Below are positions 59,813 to 64,000 of a stretch of 64,000 bases of DNA, in pieces. The position numbers and the translations under genes are program-made. Within the stretch, counting starts at the first letter, position 1, and every line of letters starts with the position of its first letter. The notes beneath the pieces were generated by a model, which worked only from the letters and a program-made list of their open reading frames with translations, did no database searches and was not told the DNA's origin. Origin of the DNA: Ceratodon purpureus (Eukaryota > Streptophyta > Bryopsida > Pseudoditrichales > Ditrichaceae); assembly GCA_014871385.1 (NCBI GenBank), contig CM026431.1, positions 6,832,469 through 6,896,468 on the forward strand, read 5' to 3'.

Positions 59813-60841
59813 AATAGAAAAGGAAAAAAATAAGAAATGACATGAAAAAATTGAAAACAAGATGGGAAAACGGAAAATGAAAGAGAGAGGGAGATTAATG
59901 GAAAAAAAAAATAAAGAAGAAAAAAAAAAAACAAAAAAAACAAAAAAAATATAAAAGTTCAAGAGATAACCAAGACAGACTACAAGTCAGGTACAGAAAA
60001 AGTGACGAGAATGAAGAGAGAGAAAGAAATTAAAAAATTAAAAAATCAGCAAGTAGAAGGTGAAACTGCAAAGATGATGAGACTTTCGTAAAACAAGGTA
60101 GGCGAAAGGAGGTTGGGGAAATATGAAAGAGAAGATCAACAAACACAGACATTCAAATTCAGTAAGGAAAAATCAGGACAGACTCGAAGGAGAGGGAGTT
60201 AGCGAGATCATGGGAAATGCAGAAATTAAATGTAAATCAACCTGGAAGAACAATTTCAACGGCAAGACGAAGAGTAGATGAAAAAAAAAAAAAACATAAA
60301 TCCAGAGAACCGCCCCGGACAGGACAGGACAGCGTCTCCGGACAGGGAGAAATGCGAGGTTCCCGAAGGGGAGGGACATTACCCGCTTTGGACATAGCCA
60401 TCGAGAGGCACTTCTGAAGACTCATATGGAAACAGATCAGTACGAGGGATGGGGACAAGAGCTCAGTGGGGAGGGGGATAAAAAAAACTCAAACTATTAA
60501 AAAATGAACTTCTTCCGTTACTGCACAAAACGCTAAACATTTGGACAGGTCGAAACTGACCTACCTGTCGACAATGTCTGAAGGAAGCGCAGCAACGACA
60601 GAGCCTAGACAGGGAGAGATAGATATAACTGCATTACACCTGTCCGGAAATAGGATAACTTCCGTTAAGGACAGAGAACACATGAGTGACATAGACCTAA
60701 AACGAAACAAAGAAGGACGACGACAGCAGGAGAAACGGACAGGAGGGAATATGAAGAAGAGATTAAAAAAAAAAAAAAAAACCGAAGACTATGCAGAAGG
60801 GCCGGGAATGAGGTACTCACCAAGTCCCGTATGTTCTTCAT
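56657..60841 (-). CDS. MULE accessory protein of unknown function (947 aa, 3 exons), in the mudrB position
   Basis: Coding exons 60841-60821, 59619-58024 and 57883-56657 join in phase 0. The first exon codes only MKNIRDL and ends at a strong donor (GTGAGTA); its 1.2-kb intron is T-rich on the coding strand. I recognise no known family. Residues 73-97 form a C2HC-like cluster (C73-x2-C76-x12-H89-x5-C95, then PC). Residues 125-140 and later stretches are Lys-rich, like nuclear localisation signals. About 140-480 is low-complexity Gly/Glu/Asp/Arg/Ser-rich. The last 400 residues look globular and helical, with a Glu/Gln/Arg-rich, coil-prone segment after GEAIDKEIQEFYLYHDEV. It is convergent with the transposase gene, as mudrB is with mudrA, but I see no sequence resemblance to MURB. 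It could be a transposition co-factor or captured host sequence. Confidence 0.75.
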
Positions 60842-61113
60842 GACCGTTCCCCACCGAAGCCGTGACGTCCTCCTCCGCTAAGCTCCACCTCGCTACTCCC
60901 CCTCTTCTGAGGTCCACCTCGATGCTCCTCCCCCACTGAGATTGGCAGCTTGAAGGACCTAAACCTAAACCACTCCACCAAAGGAGTCCAACCCGAACCC
61001 TGTTTCTACCGACAGCGACTTCGAAAACCTAGGACGGATCTCCATGTACCCGCACCGCATATTCACCAACATCCCAACCCAGCAATCCCCGAGCTCCAAA
61101 GGGGCCACAACCT

Positions 61114-61170
61114 AAAAACCCTAAACCGCTACGGCATTTTCTCTGCTGTTTTCTCCGAACTAAACCCTAA
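61114..61170 (-). promoter_or_regulatory. Telo-box pair upstream of the MULE accessory gene
   Basis: AAAACCCTAAACC-like (61114-61127) and AAACCCTAA (61162-61170) lie 275-330 bases upstream of the ATG. Telo-boxes are known plant promoter elements of genes active in dividing cells. A weaker CCTAAACCTAAACC lies at about 60957-60970. Confidence 0.6.
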
Positions 61171-61284
61171 ACAAGCTCTCCTCTAGCTGGTTACAACCAT
61201 CGCTGATTGTACACTACCCTAACCACAATGCAAACAAGCTGTCCGGAACCATAACAACGGACACAGCAAAACTCCAAGACACGG

Positions 61285-61567
61285 CGCAGACAGACGACGG
61301 CGCGGGGAGGAGAGAGACGACGCGACGATGAGGTGGATGACGAGGGGAGGGGGATGAGAAGTCGCGGGGACCGGATGAGGGTCTCGCCGGGCGGGCATTC
61401 CAATCCCGGGCGCGGGGGCTACCACGGGCACGGGGAGTCGGGGACATCGGGCGCGGGGACGGGGAGTGGAGCCCGGGAGAGGGTCGGGGAGGGGAAACCC
61501 AACGAGCGCTGCCCCTGCCCGCTCGAGGGGCGGCTGCACCGCTCGTAGGGGGAAATTAGAGAGACCC
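61285..61567 (-). repeat. MULE right terminal inverted repeat
   Basis: The inverse partner of 50390-50672, of the same length (283 bp). It ends in GAGAGACCC immediately before the 9-bp target duplication. Confidence 0.92.
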
Positions 61568-61576
61568 CCAGCACTC

Positions 61577-62399
61577 TTCTCCGTTGCAACATGTGGTGCC
61601 GTTTGTACCACTTGCATAGAGCAGGCTTTGATTCATTTGAACCGCTACACAGTCAACAAATCACAAGCAACCAACATGGAATTTCCACAAGGAGACGCCA
61701 TTCGCACAAGCAAGAAACCATCATCAGAAATAGTCAAGTCTAACTAACTACACTCCCCAAAAAAAACTCACTACAATTTGATGAGAAGATTCGTGTAACA
61801 TGGTTAATATCCATCACAAACAATGTGCAACTATTTAATTTTATATAATGTAGAGGCTGTCCTTTCCTAGCGACCTTTTGTAGCTCAGTCCCAACTTAAA
61901 AGAACAACAAGCGTATGTGATATAATGTTTTGAAGTCATACAATCCAATAAGTTACATTACAAACTAGGTTATTCAATATGAAGCAGAGGATGATTGAGT
62001 GAGTGCTTTCTGAGCCTCCCTCGTGGCAAATATTTAACATAAAGACAAGCTGGAGCAGGACTGAAGACCACACTACTGTAGTTGGTAGGGGGCCATGTCC
62101 TCACCTTCTCCGGGTCAGCTTCAATGTCCATGTGCCATTAGATTTGGTTTACTCCTGAGATTTTTTTTGCTTTGATACTTGGGAAATATGTGTATAGTGA
62201 TGGATACAATGCTCCTGAAATTTAGGTGCTTAATGGTACAAAATTGATTAAAATTTGATTTTTTTTCCAAAATGATTATTTGATTTTAGTGAATATTTAA
62301 TTTCCATGTTTTTTTTCAATAATATTGGGAGAGTTTAATAAACGTGTATAAGATACATAAAGAAGGAGAGAGATAAGAACTCCAATTCTATTTAGGGAC
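61577..62399. other. Intergenic, no gene supported
   Basis: AT-rich flank between the MULE and the decayed LINE. Nothing recognised. Confidence 0.45.
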
Positions 62400-63660
62400 G
62401 TTGTGAATAAAGTGTCGGTTGATTGAGTATATTTTGTCTATTATTTAAATGAGAATAAACCAAAGATACATGATTATCATCATCTACGTAGTATTGAGAC
62501 AATATAGACATAAGACCAAATAAGTTTTTTTACTAAGAGTTGAGGAGGAAGGTGGTGGTGTTTGTTACAAAAAAAATACTGTGTAGAGTTCAGCCAAGCC
62601 ATAAGCTCTAAAGTTGATTGAAATTAGTGTTCTTCGTAGAACCAACATGGATTCAAAATCCATTGGACTTGTTTTGGTGGTTCTTTGATGAATGATAGTA
62701 AGGCATTAGTTGTAATATAACATGATGGCAGGAACCATTGTAGTATAACCAACCAATACATCCCACATCTTTACAACGTTGACAATATTATAATTAATTG
62801 TAAATTGTTTATATAGTGCATGGCGTAAATAGTGATTGATAAATAAAAAAGAGCACTAGAGTATTTACATGTTTATTTATTTATTTAAAGGATTGAAATG
62901 CGCCATTTTGATGTGGTAGTGGTTGATTGTCTTTGAAGCACCTTTTGTATAGAAGTATGACATTTGCACGTAGGTCGGTAGTGGTGTTAATATTTTTGAG
63001 GATTTGATTATCTAAATATTTCTAGGGTTTTTTGTTTATATTGTATTTTTATGATGGTTTATGTGTAGAAGCTCTTACACCAACATTGATGACTATAAAG
63101 GGGTCGACTTTCTATCATTAACTTTGAATATTGAGTATGAGAGGTAAATATTTATTAATTTTGGTAGTATTTAATCTTGAGAGAGTTGATTATTGCAGTA
63201 CATAAATTTTATAAATCATATGGTGATGTCCCACTGTGGTTGTGTAAGAGGGAGTTTGTTTTGATATGGTATACCTTTTAAGTAGATGGGATCAATTATG
63301 GTTCTAGCATTGCAATGGCATGGTTGGATACCACATGTAAAAAGGTAATAACTATTGAGAATAGTATTTTCTAGAGGTTTGTTATCAAAAGCACCATCGT
63401 TCATTAGCATCGTGTAGTTGCATATTGCAGTATTGGATATGATATTTTTCTAATTTTTCAAGTTGCATTATTGTAACTTTGAAATCCATAGTGCATATAG
63501 ATGTTGTTGTTTGAAGTTGCAGAGTACTTTAAGGATGACTCAGTACATTATCTCCAATTTATGTCCATTGCTTTCTCTTAATAGTCAAGCTAGCGAGTGG
63601 ATACAATGTGTTTACTTTAAATGTAGAATGCCAATTAACATTCCCTAGTCACATGTATTT
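62400..63660 (-). mobile_element. Decayed copy of the 2A/RNase H LINE family (C-terminus and 3' UTR)
   Basis: The open frame at 63216-63410 (minus) aligns with the Cys-rich C-terminal region of the intact LINE: LMN-D/A-G-x-F-x-N, ENT, then P-C/R-CHCNAR and D...G.P. Nucleotide matches continue toward the 3' side (around 63080-63170 with 2780-2870), and GTGAATAAAGTGTC at 62405 matches the 3' UTR. Multiple stops and indels make it non-functional. Confidence 0.75.
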
Positions 63661-64000
63661 AATTGTGGATCCAACAACAACATGTAATCCTTCAATAAAG
63701 AAAATTATAGACTTCAATAAAAATTCTTGAAATCACATATATATCAAAATACTACTTTTCCAGAGGTGGGTTAAAAGCATGGTTGAGGCAACTTTCAGCA
63801 AAGAGAACCCCTGCTTTAAAATTCACCAAACAAAAGAAATCCATGCTTTAAAGCTAAATCTCCACTCCGAAGTGAGGTACATGTTGGTAGGTAAGATCTG
63901 GAAAATCAAGACCATAGGATGTCATGATTCCTGTCTTGCAATGTGATAAAAAGAGAAGTGCACAATACCATATGATGTGATAGTCCTATGCAAGACGCTT
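63661..64000. other. Window end, no feature seen
   Basis: AT-rich sequence with no recognisable gene or repeat. Confidence 0.4.

Larger units (their letters stand above)
50390..61567. mobile_element. Apparently intact autonomous MULE (Mutator-like) transposon, 11.2 kb
   Basis: A 9-bp direct repeat CCAGCACTC flanks the element at 50381-50389 and 61568-61576. The ends are 283-bp inverted repeats starting GGGTCTCTCTAATTTCC. Inside are two spliced genes facing each other: transposase (50922-54561, plus) and a protein of unknown function (56657-60841, minus), the same layout as mudrA/mudrB of maize MuDR. Both reading frames are open through all exons with consistent phases. The element is rich in TGTCCGG/CCGGACA, and a tandem array lies between the genes. 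Matching repeats, a perfect duplication and open genes suggest recent activity. Confidence 0.93.

Overview
This is nuclear DNA of a land plant. The evidence is plant-type telomere motifs (AAACCCTAA), a plant-type mitochondrial ribosomal protein L33 gene, GT-AG introns, and transposon classes typical of plants (CACTA/TNP2, MULE with a SWIM finger, L1 LINEs, MITEs). The style of the LINEs and transposase genes suggests a seed-free plant (bryophyte, lycophyte or fern), but I cannot fix the lineage by eye. The window is gene-poor and dominated by mobile elements. Only two likely host genes are supported: a 57-residue bL33m gene (1209-1382, minus) and a three-exon gene for a Gln/Pro-rich protein of unknown function (32452-34164, minus).

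Layout. 1-2132: bL33m and its flanks. 2144-10027: a 5'-truncated 7.9-kb non-LTR retrotransposon (minus) with endonuclease, reverse transcriptase and RNase H, bounded by an 11-bp target duplication. Its ORF carries a 2A-type ribosome-skipping motif near the truncated N-terminus, and one frameshift separates the RNase H part. 10330-11154: a 5'-truncated L1 LINE with poly(A) and a 15-bp target duplication. 12258-13179: a TTAA-flanked inverted-repeat element. 13278-27178: a complete 13.9-kb CACTA transposon (CACTA...TAGTG ends, 3-bp TGC duplication, 1131-bp inner inverted repeats) with two divergent spliced genes, TNP2-like transposase (plus) and TNPA-like/Transposase_24-like protein (minus). Each gene is interrupted by one in-frame TAG. 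29170-29501: a MULE-type MITE. 32452-34164: the host Gln-rich gene, with a minisatellite about 2 kb upstream. 38-46 kb: small repeats, a 90-bp L1 tail insertion, a duplicated TTAA-flanked repeat carrying a Harbinger-type MITE, and a LINE 3' fragment. 46.5-50.2 kb: a foldback, an L1 fragment and a strong hairpin. 50390-61567: an apparently intact 11.2-kb MULE with a 9-bp target duplication and matching 283-bp GC-rich inverted repeats. 62.4-63.66 kb: a decayed copy of the first LINE.

How the genes work together. The MULE is the best candidate for a little-described system. A four-exon DDE/SWIM transposase gene (plus) and a three-exon gene for a 947-residue protein with a C2HC-type cluster (minus) face each other tail to tail, as mudrA and mudrB do in maize MuDR. 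The second protein matches no family I recognise. The element is also studded with the motif TGTCCGG (about 18 copies on both strands), including a tandem array between the two genes. In the CACTA element, the TNPA-like protein would be expected to bind the repeated GATATGGGATAA-type motif that fills both inverted repeats, but this copy looks disabled by the two TAG codons.
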